Source: Lachnospiraceae bacterium
GTDB lineage: Bacteria > Bacillota > Clostridia > Lachnospirales > Lachnospiraceae
DNA length: 64,000 bases
Reading direction: 5' to 3'
NCBI GenBank assembly: GCA_017634455.1
Contig: JAGBNK010000006.1
Coordinates: 1 to 64,000 of the forward strand
Part shown: positions 16,117-25,227 of the stretch, piece after piece
Layout of the letters: every line of letters begins with the position of its first letter
How positions within the stretch are numbered: the stretch's first letter is position 1
Notes under the pieces: generated by a model
Databases searched by the model: none
Seen by the model: the letters and a program-made list of their open reading frames with translations, nothing else
Told to the model about the DNA's origin: nothing
Made by a program: the position numbers and the translations under genes

Positions 16117-16824
16117 ATGTTAGGTTTTTATGATTACACAGTATGGCTTACATATGCGTCATTAGTTTCGGCAGTAATGGGAATAGGAGTATCTCTTCAT
16201 GGAATAGGGCATCCATATTGGGGTATATTTTTCCTTATGATAAGTGGATTATGTGATGCCTTTGATGGCAAAGTTGCTAGAACAAAAAAGAATAGAACAG
16301 AGATGGAGCAGAAATTTGGTATACAGATAGATTCACTGGCAGATTTGGTTGCCTTTGGTGTGCTTCCAGTTTGTATAGGAGATGCTCTTGTTGGTATCGG
16401 ACCTGATATTACAGGAGTGTGCAGAATTGAAATTGGCAATCCTGTGCTGAGAGGTCTGCTTATGGCTCTTGGAATAATTATCTTAATATACTATGTGCTT
16501 ATGGCATTGATTCGACTGGCATATTTTAATGTATGCGAGGAAGAGCGCCAGTCTGTGGAAGGCGGATGCAGAAGAGAATATACAGGTTTGCCTGTTACAT
16601 CGGCAGCATTGATATTCCCGACGATTATGTTATTGCAATATGTTATTCCTGTGGATATATCATTATTATATTATCTGGGATTGTTGATAACAGGTACTTT
16701 GTTTGTTTCCAAAATCAGAGTGAAAAAACCAGGCATGAAGGGCATTCTTATGATGATAGGCTTCGGTATGGTTATTGGAATATTGCTCTTGGTAGGTATG
16801 TTTGCAGTGAATCATATACACTGA
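16117..16824 (+). CDS. pssA: CDP-alcohol phosphatidyltransferase, probable phosphatidylserine synthase
   Basis: 235 residues with multiple membrane segments and the CDP-alcohol phosphotransferase motif DAFDGKVAR at 46-54 followed by GIQIDSLAD at 67-75. The gap between AR and G is 12 residues instead of the usual 8. The LADLVAFGVLP sequence is typical of PssA. It would join CDP-diacylglycerol and serine to give phosphatidylserine, the substrate of Psd encoded 32 bases downstream. This context makes PssA more likely than PgsA. Confidence 0.85.
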   Translation: MLGFYDYTVWLTYASLVSAVMGIGVSLHGIGHPYWGIFFLMISGLCDAFDGKVARTKKNRTEMEQKFGIQIDSLADLVAFGVLPVCIGDALVGIGPDITGVCRIEIGNPVLRGLLMALGIIILIYYVLMALIRLAYFNVCEEERQSVEGGCRREYTGLPVTSAALIFPTIMLLQYVIPVDISLLYYLGLLITGTLFVSKIRVKKPGMKGILMMIGFGMVIGILLLVGMFAVNHIH

Positions 16825-16855
16825 AATACAGTTATAAGATTAGGAGAGTATATCC

Positions 16856-17671
16856 ATGAGAGATGGATTGGATTTTTTATATAATACTAATATAGGTAGA
16901 TTTATATTAAAAGGACTTACTGCCAGAAAACTGTCACAGGTTGCTGGCAGTTTTCTTGATTCAGGGGCATCGAGATTTATAATAGATAAATTTGCCCAAA
17001 AGAATAATATAGATGTAAGTGAGTGTATAAAATCAGATTTTGATTCCTTTAATGATTTCTTTACCAGACAGTTAAAGCCTGGAATGAGAGAATTTGACAT
17101 GAATCCTAACAATCTGGTGGCGCCTTGTGACGGATTGCTTAGCGTCTATCCCATCAAGGGACATGATGTCTACCCTATAAAACAGAGTCGATACAGTATT
17201 GTAGATTTACTTCGAGACAAGGGGCTGGCTGCGGAGTTTGAAGGTGGTACCTGTATGATTTACAGATTGTGCGTAAATCACTATCATAGATATTCTTATT
17301 TGGATAGTGGTAAGAAGGGTGCGAATATATTTATTCCGGGAGTATTACATACGGTTCGTCCAATTGCTTTGCGTGATATTCCAGTATTTACAGAGAATTG
17401 CAGAGAGTATACCGTGATGGATACTGAGAATTTCGGCAAGGTTGTTCAGGTGGAAGTTGGAGCAATGCTGGTGGGTAAAATACATAATTACCATAGTAGC
17501 CATGAATTTGTCAGAGGCGAGGAAAAAGGAATGTTTCTGTATGGTGGTTCTACCATTGTGGTTTTGCTTACGAAAGACGCTGCAGAGGTGTCTCAGGAAA
17601 TTCTGGAGTGTACCAGATCCGGCGGGGAATATCCGGTGAAAATGGGGCAGATTGTAGGTTGTAAAAAATAA
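16856..17671 (+). CDS. psd: Phosphatidylserine decarboxylase proenzyme
   Basis: 271 residues. FNDFFTRQLKPGMR at 65-78, the Asp of VAPCDG near 92, NHYHRYSY near 141, and the self-cleavage site GGST at 230-233 (cleavage before Ser232 leaves the pyruvoyl group) are all visible. Many Clostridia use GGST in place of LGST. The product converts phosphatidylserine to phosphatidylethanolamine at the membrane. It follows pssA with TAGGAGAG as ribosome binding site. Together the pair suggests that this organism makes phosphatidylethanolamine. Confidence 0.93.
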   Translation: MRDGLDFLYNTNIGRFILKGLTARKLSQVAGSFLDSGASRFIIDKFAQKNNIDVSECIKSDFDSFNDFFTRQLKPGMREFDMNPNNLVAPCDGLLSVYPIKGHDVYPIKQSRYSIVDLLRDKGLAAEFEGGTCMIYRLCVNHYHRYSYLDSGKKGANIFIPGVLHTVRPIALRDIPVFTENCREYTVMDTENFGKVVQVEVGAMLVGKIHNYHSSHEFVRGEEKGMFLYGGSTIVVLLTKDAAEVSQEILECTRSGGEYPVKMGQIVGCKK

Positions 17672-17763
17672 TTGAGAGAATTATATATTATCTGCTATTA
17701 TACAAGTATAGTAATGGTTTAACTATCATTACATTTTATGTGTGGGATTATGAGGGGTGAAAT

Positions 17764-20139
17764 ATGCGTAATAAGAATTCTCTGCAAATTATGGTACTTA
17801 GGTTTGCTACAATTGTTATTTTAATAATAGCTTTCTTGTTGGGTGGTATGTGCTTTGGGGTTCTTAGTAGAGATCAAAAGGTTGCAGCCTGGAATATACT
17901 TGCGTCTGCAGCCAGTTCAGAGGCCACTTCCATCAATGAGAACTTTGTGCGTATGGAAACTTCTGTAAATGATGTTGTAGCATTGGCTGATAATTCTATT
18001 CATAGCATTCAGGACGTGAAGGATGAGGGCGTAAGACAAAAGGTAACAAGTCAGATGTCATCGATTTTTATTGCAATAATGAAGCGTTCTGAGGATATAT
18101 TCGGTATATATATATCTTATGATCCAGCGCTTATAGGTGGAAGCGACGGCGTATTCTATACACGAAATTCTCGTGGTAATATTCAGGAAAATGAGCTGAC
18201 TGATATAACAAAATATAGTGAGGATGATATAGAGCATGTTGGCTGGTTTAGTATTCCCAAGGCTACAGGTGAACCGGTTTGGCTTGAGCCATACTATAAC
18301 AAGAATGTAGACAGATGGCTTATATCATATGTGGTACCATTTTATAAAGACGGTGAAATGGTTGCAGTTATTGGCGTGGATCTGGACTTTGAAAAATTGG
18401 TAAAAGTTGTGGATCAGGCCAGAGTTTATGAGAGAGGTTATGCATTTCTCAAAAATTCTGATGGAATGATTCATTACCATCCGGCTTTTTTCAATAACGA
18501 TATACATGGAGACGACAAGGTCACTGTCATTAGTGAGGATTCGGTAAATATATCTACCAGTGGCGAAGAGATTGACATATTGGAGTATATGTACAATGGC
18601 GAGCGTTCAATGGGGGCAGTGATTACCCTGAGAAGCGGGCTGAAACTGGTTATGTGTGATGATTATATGGAAGTATATCATGACCGTAATTCCCTGCTGA
18701 TGTGGACCATGTTGAGTGAACTGTTAATTACCTTGATTGTAATCTTTCTGGTTCGAAGGGCTTGTCGCAAATTAATTAATCCTATTGTGGAGATAACCGG
18801 CTTTGTTAAGGAAATTGATGCTGGTAACTATGATATTGAAATTCCTGAGATGGAAATCGAGGAGCTGGCAGAGCTGCAAAATGGTATCAATAAAATGACC
18901 AAGACTCTGGCCAAGAAGAAGAAATTGACGGAGTCAGAGTTGGCAGCAAGAAATAGAAAACTGGAACGAGCTGTGGAGGAAGCCCAGCGGGCGAGTCAGG
19001 CGAAGTCAGATTTCTTATCTCAGATGAGTCATGATATCAGAACTCCAATGAATGCCATTGTGGGTATGAGCATTATAGCAAATGATAATATCAACAATCC
19101 GGACAAGCTGGCGGACTGCCTAGATAAAATCAATAATTCCGGTAAGTATCTTATGTCATTGATAAATAATGTCCTTGATATGAGTCGTATTGAAAGTGGA
19201 ACATTTGCATTTTCTATGGAAGAAAACAGCATAAGGAAGCTGATAGATAATACTGTTCGAATGGTAAACAGTGAGGTGGAAGGCCATAATCATTTAATGA
19301 AGACAGATGTAAGTCATGTGGTGCATGATATGGTTATTGTGGATGGGCTTAGGTTACAACAGGTCTTCGTCAATATACTATCCAATTCCATAAAGTATAC
19401 TAATGATGGTGGGGTTATAACTGTAATTGTGAAGGAAGAACCTGGAACAAAACCTGGATTCCGCCGCTATATCTTTATGTTTACCGATAATGGAATCGGA
19501 ATGAGTTCTGAATTCTTGGAAAAAATATATACACCATTTGTGAGAGAAAAGGATGAACATCAGACCGAGGTGAAGGGAACCGGATTGGGAATGGCTATTA
19601 CCAAGGCCATTGTAGATAATATGGGTGGATGTATAGATATTTCCAGTGAGTTGGGAGTCGGAACAGAAGTAAAAATTGTTTTTGAGTTGAAAGTAATCAA
19701 TCAGGACAATTCGTCGGATAGCACCGAAGGATCAATGAGTAGTGGGCTTTCTGAGGTTGATTTGTCAGGTAAGAGGATTTTGGTTGTTGATGATATGATT
19801 ATAAATCTGGAAATAGCAGCTGAATTATTGGAAGCAACAGGTGCCATTGTAGAGAAGGCAGGAAACGGACGGGAGGCAGTTGATAAATTCAAGGATAATC
19901 CAGATGGATATTTTGATTTGATTTTGATGGATATCAGAATGCCGATTATGAATGGATATGAGGCAAGTAGAAGTATAAGAGGTGTGGGAAGTGATTATTC
20001 CCAGAATATTCCTATAGTTGCCATGAGTGCAGATGCTTTTGAGGAGGATAAGCGTAAATCGAAAGAGTCAGGAATGAATGATCATATAGCAAAGCCTCTT
20101 GATATAGATCATTTAATAGAAGTATTGCAGAAATTGTGA
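17764..20139 (+). CDS. Hybrid sensor histidine kinase with CACHE sensor and receiver domain
   Basis: 791 residues: a membrane segment near 14-34, an extracellular dCACHE-like region to about 305 (IYISYDPALIGGSDGVFYTR, WYxPY-like WLEPYYNKNVDRWLISYVVPFY), a second membrane segment near 310-330, HAMP, a coiled coil, HisKA with His423 (SQMSHDIRTPMNAI), HATPase with FTDNGIGMS and GTGLGMAI near 600, and a receiver domain with Asp723 (DLILMDIRMP). CACHE domains usually bind small molecules such as amino acids. No HPt or output partner is next to it. Lachnospiraceae have many such orphan hybrids, so the signal and target are unknown. Confidence 0.9.
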   Translation: MRNKNSLQIMVLRFATIVILIIAFLLGGMCFGVLSRDQKVAAWNILASAASSEATSINENFVRMETSVNDVVALADNSIHSIQDVKDEGVRQKVTSQMSSIFIAIMKRSEDIFGIYISYDPALIGGSDGVFYTRNSRGNIQENELTDITKYSEDDIEHVGWFSIPKATGEPVWLEPYYNKNVDRWLISYVVPFYKDGEMVAVIGVDLDFEKLVKVVDQARVYERGYAFLKNSDGMIHYHPAFFNNDIHGDDKVTVISEDSVNISTSGEEIDILEYMYNGERSMGAVITLRSGLKLVMCDDYMEVYHDRNSLLMWTMLSELLITLIVIFLVRRACRKLINPIVEITGFVKEIDAGNYDIEIPEMEIEELAELQNGINKMTKTLAKKKKLTESELAARNRKLERAVEEAQRASQAKSDFLSQMSHDIRTPMNAIVGMSIIANDNINNPDKLADCLDKINNSGKYLMSLINNVLDMSRIESGTFAFSMEENSIRKLIDNTVRMVNSEVEGHNHLMKTDVSHVVHDMVIVDGLRLQQVFVNILSNSIKYTNDGGVITVIVKEEPGTKPGFRRYIFMFTDNGIGMSSEFLEKIYTPFVREKDEHQTEVKGTGLGMAITKAIVDNMGGCIDISSELGVGTEVKIVFELKVINQDNSSDSTEGSMSSGLSEVDLSGKRILVVDDMIINLEIAAELLEATGAIVEKAGNGREAVDKFKDNPDGYFDLILMDIRMPIMNGYEASRSIRGVGSDYSQNIPIVAMSADAFEEDKRKSKESGMNDHIAKPLDIDHLIEVLQKL

Positions 20140-20232
20140 TAGAATATCTTTTGCTTTTTGTTTTTAACTGACTAGAAAGTGGCTAGCCTAGTTATTGGGA
20201 GAAATAATTAAAAAGGAAAAGAGGAAAATTAA

Positions 20233-20958
20233 ATGAAATCTGTTGGAAAGAAAATATTGCGAGGAGCGCTATTTATTGTCATTATTGCGGTGATAATTGT
20301 GGCGGTTTATCTTGGGAAATATTATCATACGCAGGTTGACATAGATTCTCTTGGCAATTCGAAGGTTAGTATTTCGAAGGAGGATTACGGATATTTTATT
20401 GATGGACCGGGTACAGAGAGTGCTTTGATATTTTATCCGGGAGCCAAGGTGGATGAGAAGGCCTACGGTCCCCTTATGAGTCAAATTGCTGCCGGAGGAG
20501 TAGATTGTTTTCTGGTAAAGATGCCGGTGCATATGGCGATTTTGGATATGGACAAGGCTGAGGATATCATGGATGAATATAATTATGATAATTGGTATCT
20601 CTCAGGACATTCTCAGGGAGGTGCAGCAGCAGCGATTTATGTAGCACAGAATCCTGATAATATTGACGGATTAATTCTGTTGGCTGCATATCCTACTAAG
20701 AAGATCTCAGATGATATCAGTATGATTTCCATTTATGGAGATAGAGACAAGGTAGTGCAGATGGACAGATACGATTTCAATAAGTCCAACTGGCCGGCAC
20801 AATCTCGTGAGGTGATTATCCCGGGAGGAAATCATGCGGGATATGCCAACTATGGAGAACAGGCTGGAGACGGTGAAGCTCAAATAACAAATGATGAGCA
20901 ACAGAGTATCACAGCCCAGACAATTCTGGATTTTGTTAAATCTTCGAACGCAGAGTAA
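20233..20958 (+). CDS. Alpha/beta hydrolase with N-terminal membrane anchor
   Basis: 241 residues. A hydrophobic segment at about 10-28 suggests a signal anchor. The nucleophile elbow GHSQGG near 131 (Ser), a likely Asp near 169 (YGDRDKVV) and the closing His (PGGNHAGYANYG) near 199 give a complete triad. This matches the dienelactone-hydrolase-like alpha/beta hydrolase_5 group. The end overlaps the end of the convergent diguanylate cyclase gene by 23 bases. Substrate unknown. Confidence 0.75.
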   Translation: MKSVGKKILRGALFIVIIAVIIVAVYLGKYYHTQVDIDSLGNSKVSISKEDYGYFIDGPGTESALIFYPGAKVDEKAYGPLMSQIAAGGVDCFLVKMPVHMAILDMDKAEDIMDEYNYDNWYLSGHSQGGAAAAIYVAQNPDNIDGLILLAAYPTKKISDDISMISIYGDRDKVVQMDRYDFNKSNWPAQSREVIIPGGNHAGYANYGEQAGDGEAQITNDEQQSITAQTILDFVKSSNAE

Positions 20959-22111
20959 TCTGGTCGCGACCATTGGCTTTTGAGTGGTACAAAGCCAGGT
21001 CAGCTCCGGATAATACATCAGTATAATTATGATCCGGAATACTATTTACCACATCAACACCGAGACTTACGGTTACATATTTATTTAATGTTGTATCAGG
21101 TGCAGGCAGTTCAAGATGTTTGACTGCCTGTCTTATTTTCTCTGCATATAGAAGTGCTTCCTTCTCACTTGAACCAATAAGAATAACTACAAATTCTTCT
21201 CCACCATGTCGTATAACAAGCTCAGTTCGTCCCATTACAGCATGCTTTATTGCAGTGGCAACTTTTTCCAGGCAACGATCACCTTCCCCGTGGCCAAAGG
21301 TATCATTATATTTTTTAAAGAAATCAATGTCCAGCATAATGAGTGCATATGCGGGATTTGGAACATCAGCATGGGTGGTCTGATATTTATACAGGCATTC
21401 CTCGAACTGAGATACAGCACCTCTACGGTTTAACAGATGAGTGAGGGGATCGAAGAAAGCGTAGGTTTTAATATAATCGCGCATTACAATCAATAGATAG
21501 TTTAGTTTCTGGGTAATGGCAATAATTGTAATCAAGGCCAGGATGACATGGTCTGCGGTTGAAGCTCCGTGGGTGTCTGACATAAAGACAAAAGCTACAA
21601 CTATTATGATTTCCCCGATGGATTCAACATTATTTACAAGAGGCACCAGGGCCAAAAATAACGCCATGAAAATGGACCACATTCCTGTGAAATGAGCTTC
21701 ATCAAAATATGTGGCGCAGGTGCGAAGGAATACAAGATAACCAATCCAGAAGAACAGATATATTAACCTGCACAGCAGATGGTTATGCTTGAAATGTTTG
21801 TAGTTGTACATAATTGCTATTAGAAATATTGTAAAGATTATCAAAAATCCCACATAAATATGCAGCAGATAAGTGATTGTAGGATGCTGATTCGTATAGT
21901 CATAGTAGAAAATAGTAATGATGTTTACAATAAGCATAAGAGGCATGACTGCGACGATTCGCTTACAATTCAGATAATACATTTTCTTGTGCAGTTTTTG
22001 GCGCACTTCTGCACTGTTAAGCTGAATGTAATCATTGATGCCTGGGAATCCAAAGGATTCCAATAGATAATTGTACACTTTAGCAAGTATAGTTAGGAAT
22101 TTATCTTTCAT
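20936..22111 (-). CDS. Membrane-bound GGDEF diguanylate cyclase
   Basis: 391 residues: about six hydrophobic segments in residues 50-215, then a GGDEF domain with DPLTHLLNRRGA near 220, MLDIDFFKKYNDTFGHGEGD near 258 (metal-binding Asp), and the active-site GGEEF motif (RHGGEEFVV) near 307. The RxxD inhibitory site normally found five residues before the motif is absent (RTEL), so product feedback may be lost. It makes cyclic di-GMP; no EAL or PilZ protein is adjacent, but an HD-GYP protein is encoded at 47.7 kb. The start has AGGGTGA upstream on the minus strand. Confidence 0.9.
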   Translation of the reverse strand: MKDKFLTILAKVYNYLLESFGFPGINDYIQLNSAEVRQKLHKKMYYLNCKRIVAVMPLMLIVNIITIFYYDYTNQHPTITYLLHIYVGFLIIFTIFLIAIMYNYKHFKHNHLLCRLIYLFFWIGYLVFLRTCATYFDEAHFTGMWSIFMALFLALVPLVNNVESIGEIIIVVAFVFMSDTHGASTADHVILALITIIAITQKLNYLLIVMRDYIKTYAFFDPLTHLLNRRGAVSQFEECLYKYQTTHADVPNPAYALIMLDIDFFKKYNDTFGHGEGDRCLEKVATAIKHAVMGRTELVIRHGGEEFVVILIGSSEKEALLYAEKIRQAVKHLELPAPDTTLNKYVTVSLGVDVVNSIPDHNYTDVLSGADLALYHSKANGRDQITLRSKI

Positions 22112-22231
22112 AATTTCACCCTCATATTATAAGTCTCATATATAATAGTTATAACATAGATACTTACTTGACCGAAAGTGGAAAATGTATAAAAATATTT
22201 ACAATAGTAGGAGAAGGGATAGGAGTCTGTT

Positions 22232-23188
22232 ATGGAAAACAAGAAGAATCTAAAAGCTGAAATTTTTAGTATTATACAGATAGGTGATAAGAGCAATCCC
22301 ATTAGTCGTTTTTTTGATGTATTTATTACCATTGTTATTGTGTCAAATATTGCGGTGACAGTGGCTCTGACTTTTGACGAGCTAGAACCATGGTATGGAT
22401 TCTTTCATATAGTTGAGTGGGTTACGCTTATAATATTTTGCATTGAATATGTGTTGAGAATCTGGACCGCGGACTACCTGTATGCCGATAGAGGCGAAGT
22501 GGCATCCCGATTGAGGTTTTTGGTGTCATTTGATGGTATTGTGGATTTGCTGACTATAGTACCGGCTTTCTTCCTGACGGGTATGGTTATATTTAGAATG
22601 CTTCGTGTAGCCAGAATTTTTCATCTGTTTAGATTGAATGCTCAATATGATTCCTTCAATGTAATTACAACAGTATTGTATGAGAAGAAGAATCAGATTA
22701 TATCATCTGTGTTTATAGTAGTAATTCTCATGCTGGCCAGCAGTTTGTGTATGTATGGAGCGGAACATAATGCTCAGCCGGAGGTTTTTAGAAATGCCTT
22801 CAGTGGAATATGGTGGAGCATGAGCACCCTTCTGACCATTGGTTATGGAGATATATATCCTATAACAGTAGTTGGAAGGCTTATGGCGATAGTAATAAGC
22901 TTCCTGGGAGTAGGAGTGGTGGCTATTCCTACTGGTATTATAAGTGCCGGCTTTGTGGAGCAGTATCATCGCAAGAGTGTCATATCTGATTGGAAGCGTG
23001 ATGATGTGAAGGAAATATCTGAAATACTGGTTGATGCAAGACTAGCAGGCCAACTGGTGGAAGATGTGGAAAATGAGGAGACAACCAAGGTGTATCTCAT
23101 TGTAAGAGATAATCTGTCAATTTTGCCAAGAAGGGATATAGAATTAAAGCTAGGTGATGTGCTTATTATGAGGATGGATACTCATTAA
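22232..23188 (+). CDS. Voltage-gated-type potassium channel with C-terminal cytoplasmic domain
   Basis: 318 residues with the 6-TM plan: S1 near 30-48, S2-S3 to about 115, an Arg-containing S4-like stretch (RMLRVARIFHLFRLN) near 122-136, S5, the selectivity filter TIGYGD near 206 and S6 with a GVGVVAIPTGIISAGF hinge. The last about 70 residues resemble a TrkA-C/RCK-C ligand module (LIVRDNLSILPRRDIELKLGDVLIM). It should pass K+ across the membrane. AGGAG precedes the ATG. It is transcribed divergently from the cyclase gene. Confidence 0.88.
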   Translation: MENKKNLKAEIFSIIQIGDKSNPISRFFDVFITIVIVSNIAVTVALTFDELEPWYGFFHIVEWVTLIIFCIEYVLRIWTADYLYADRGEVASRLRFLVSFDGIVDLLTIVPAFFLTGMVIFRMLRVARIFHLFRLNAQYDSFNVITTVLYEKKNQIISSVFIVVILMLASSLCMYGAEHNAQPEVFRNAFSGIWWSMSTLLTIGYGDIYPITVVGRLMAIVISFLGVGVVAIPTGIISAGFVEQYHRKSVISDWKRDDVKEISEILVDARLAGQLVEDVENEETTKVYLIVRDNLSILPRRDIELKLGDVLIMRMDTH

Positions 23189-23227
23189 TCGGATATTTAT
23201 CAGATTGATTATTATATAGTTTTATGA

Positions 23228-23278
23228 AACGTTGTAATGTGGAAGATTTTTCGAAAGCATTGCAGCGTTATTTTTTTT
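23228..23278 (+). terminator. Terminator after the potassium channel gene
   Basis: AACGTTGTAATG pairs with CATTGCAGCGTT (12 bp with two G-U pairs) across an 18-base loop, followed by ATTTTTTTT. Confidence 0.85.
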
Positions 23279-23298
23279 GAAAAAATGTAAAAAAATAA

Positions 23299-23308
23299 CC
23301 CCCGGGGG
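23299..23308. promoter_or_regulatory. CCCCCGGGGG palindrome upstream of the FecCD importer operon
   Basis: A 10-base GC-only palindrome inside an A-rich stretch, 58 bases before the TTG start of the importer operon. Its composition stands out; it may be an operator. It does not resemble a Fur box, and cobalamin riboswitch elements are not seen. Confidence 0.25.
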
Positions 23309-23366
23309 AGCTTACGCAAATGATATTGGTCTGATAAAGTATTTTCTCGGTAGGGGGAATTGAAAG

Positions 23367-24428
23367 TTGAAACTTAAGAAAATATTTAATCGAGAAAATC
23401 CAAATCTATTAGCTATTGTAATCATATTAATTGTACTTGCAGTAGTGACTATGATAGTGGCAACAGGTTTAGGGCCTGTAAGCGTATCGCCACAAAATAC
23501 AGCCAAAATATTAATTTCACAAATTCCGGGATGTAATAATCTCTTCGAGCCAACATGGACTCGTGTGGAGTACAACATCGTAATCGGATTGCGTATTCCC
23601 AGAGTATGTCTGGGGATGATTGTTGGAGCCTCCCTTGCAGTATGTGGTGTTACAATGCAGGCCCTTGTTAGAAATAATCTGGCAGACCCGTTTATACTAG
23701 GTGTTTCAAGTGGAGCGGCAGCATTTGCCACTTTGGGAATGCTCTTCGGCGTGTTTTCATTTTTGGGAACATACAGTCTGTCCATCAGTGCATTTATTGG
23801 TTCTGCCGTTACGATTATATTTGTATATATGATTTCAAGGGTGAGAGGTCGAATTAATATAACACAATTGCTGTTATCCGGCGTTGCTATATCCATGATA
23901 ATGGATGGCTTGACTCAGATAATTAAGCTTAGCGCGCCAAATGCATTGGGATTGCATAATGCGGAATTTTGGATGTCAGGAAGCCTGGCAGGAGCCAAGT
24001 GGGCTTATTTGAAATTGCCATTGATTGTATTGATTATATGTATGATTTTCCTGCAGATAAATTACAGAGGTCTTAATGTGCTTCTTCTCGGAGAAGAGAC
24101 GGCAGGTGCTCTTGGTGTAAATGTGAAGCTGTTACAGAAGGAATTGGTGCTTGTAGCTTCTCTTATGGCAGGTGTAACAATTGCAGTCAGTGGAACAATT
24201 GGATTTGTGGGATTGATGGTGCCGCATTTCACACGATTATTAGTAGGAGGAGACCACCGCAAAGTGTTGCCAATCTCTGCTTTGTTAGGAGGCATACTTG
24301 TTGTGTGGGTCGATGTGGTAGCCCGTATGCTTATAGCACCGGAGGAATTGCCGGTAGGCATTTTGACAGCGATTATCGGGGGACCATTGTTTATCTATAT
24401 GTTGAAAAGACAGACAAAAGAGAAGTAG
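23367..24428 (+). CDS. FecCD-family ABC transporter permease (iron-siderophore/haem/cobalamin type)
   Basis: 353 residues with about ten membrane segments. LRIPRVCLGMIVGASLAVCGVTMQ near 74 and GFVGLMVPHFTRLLVGGDHRKVLP near 278-301 are hallmarks of the BtuC/FepD/FhuB family. The start is TTG at 23367 behind AGGGGG (23353-23358). The three-gene order permease-ATPase-binding protein continues directly downstream with gaps of 9 and 13 bases. Substrate is not decided by sequence; ferric siderophore, haem and cobalamin are all transported by this family. Confidence 0.9.
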   Translation: MKLKKIFNRENPNLLAIVIILIVLAVVTMIVATGLGPVSVSPQNTAKILISQIPGCNNLFEPTWTRVEYNIVIGLRIPRVCLGMIVGASLAVCGVTMQALVRNNLADPFILGVSSGAAAFATLGMLFGVFSFLGTYSLSISAFIGSAVTIIFVYMISRVRGRINITQLLLSGVAISMIMDGLTQIIKLSAPNALGLHNAEFWMSGSLAGAKWAYLKLPLIVLIICMIFLQINYRGLNVLLLGEETAGALGVNVKLLQKELVLVASLMAGVTIAVSGTIGFVGLMVPHFTRLLVGGDHRKVLPISALLGGILVVWVDVVARMLIAPEELPVGILTAIIGGPLFIYMLKRQTKEK

Positions 24429-24437
24429 GAGAATGAT

Positions 24438-25214
24438 ATGAAGTTAGAAGTTAAGAATTTATGTTACTCCTACGGAGATGGTGACGCTCTAAAGGGGATT
24501 GATTTAGAAGTAGCAGAGGGAGAGTTTGTAGGACTTATAGGACCGAACGGTAGTGGTAAATCTACAGCTTTGAAAAATATTTACCGTGGATTAAAACCTG
24601 ATTCTGGCTCAATTTTATTGGATGGAGAGGACTTGCTTACCATGCCTTTCAAGAAATCTGCTTTGAAGATGGCAGTAGTTGGTCAGGAGAATGAAGTTCC
24701 GTTTGATTTTATGGTCGAGGAGATTGTTGCAATGGGGAGATCTCCCCATAAGAAGTTGTTCGAGATAGATAATGAGGATGATAAATATATGGTGCATCAT
24801 GCCCTGGAGCATCTGGGTATGGAAAATATGGCCAAGAAGAATTACCTCCATCTCTCAGGCGGTGAAAAGCAGAGAGTGCTTATTGCCAGAGCGGTGGCGC
24901 AGGAGAGTGACTTCTACATATTGGATGAGCCCACTAATCATTTGGATATTAGTTATCAGATGCAGATTTTCGATTTCATCAGGAGATTGAATGTGACAGT
25001 GCTGTCCGCTATACATGATTTGAATATGGCAGCATTATACTGTGACAGATTGTATGTACTCAAAAACGGCGAGATTGTGCTGTCGGGTACGCCCGAGGAA
25101 GTTCTGACAGAGGAAAATATAATGAATGTTTATGGTGTCAGAAGTTCAGTAACTACGAATCCAATAACAGGTAAGGTTTCAATTACATTCCTGCCTGCTG
25201 GGATAAATAAATAA
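24438..25214 (+). CDS. FepC/BtuD-like ABC transporter ATPase
   Basis: 258 residues with Walker A GPNGSGKST near 36, Q-loop VGQENE near 79, signature LSGGEKQR near 139, Walker B FYILDEPTNHLD near 160 and the switch His (AIHDLNMAALYCDR) near 193. The sequence is typical of iron-complex/cobalamin importers. GTAGGAGA precedes the ATG. It works as a homodimer on the cytoplasmic side of the FecCD permease. Confidence 0.92.
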   Translation: MKLEVKNLCYSYGDGDALKGIDLEVAEGEFVGLIGPNGSGKSTALKNIYRGLKPDSGSILLDGEDLLTMPFKKSALKMAVVGQENEVPFDFMVEEIVAMGRSPHKKLFEIDNEDDKYMVHHALEHLGMENMAKKNYLHLSGGEKQRVLIARAVAQESDFYILDEPTNHLDISYQMQIFDFIRRLNVTVLSAIHDLNMAALYCDRLYVLKNGEIVLSGTPEEVLTEENIMNVYGVRSSVTTNPITGKVSITFLPAGINK

Positions 25215-25227
25215 TAAGGAGAACAAA

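Noticed and set aside
23188-23366. Cobalamin riboswitch before the FecCD importer
   Set aside because: The gap holds a terminator and a GC palindrome; GCCACTG and other B12-box elements are not seen and the remaining leader is too short.
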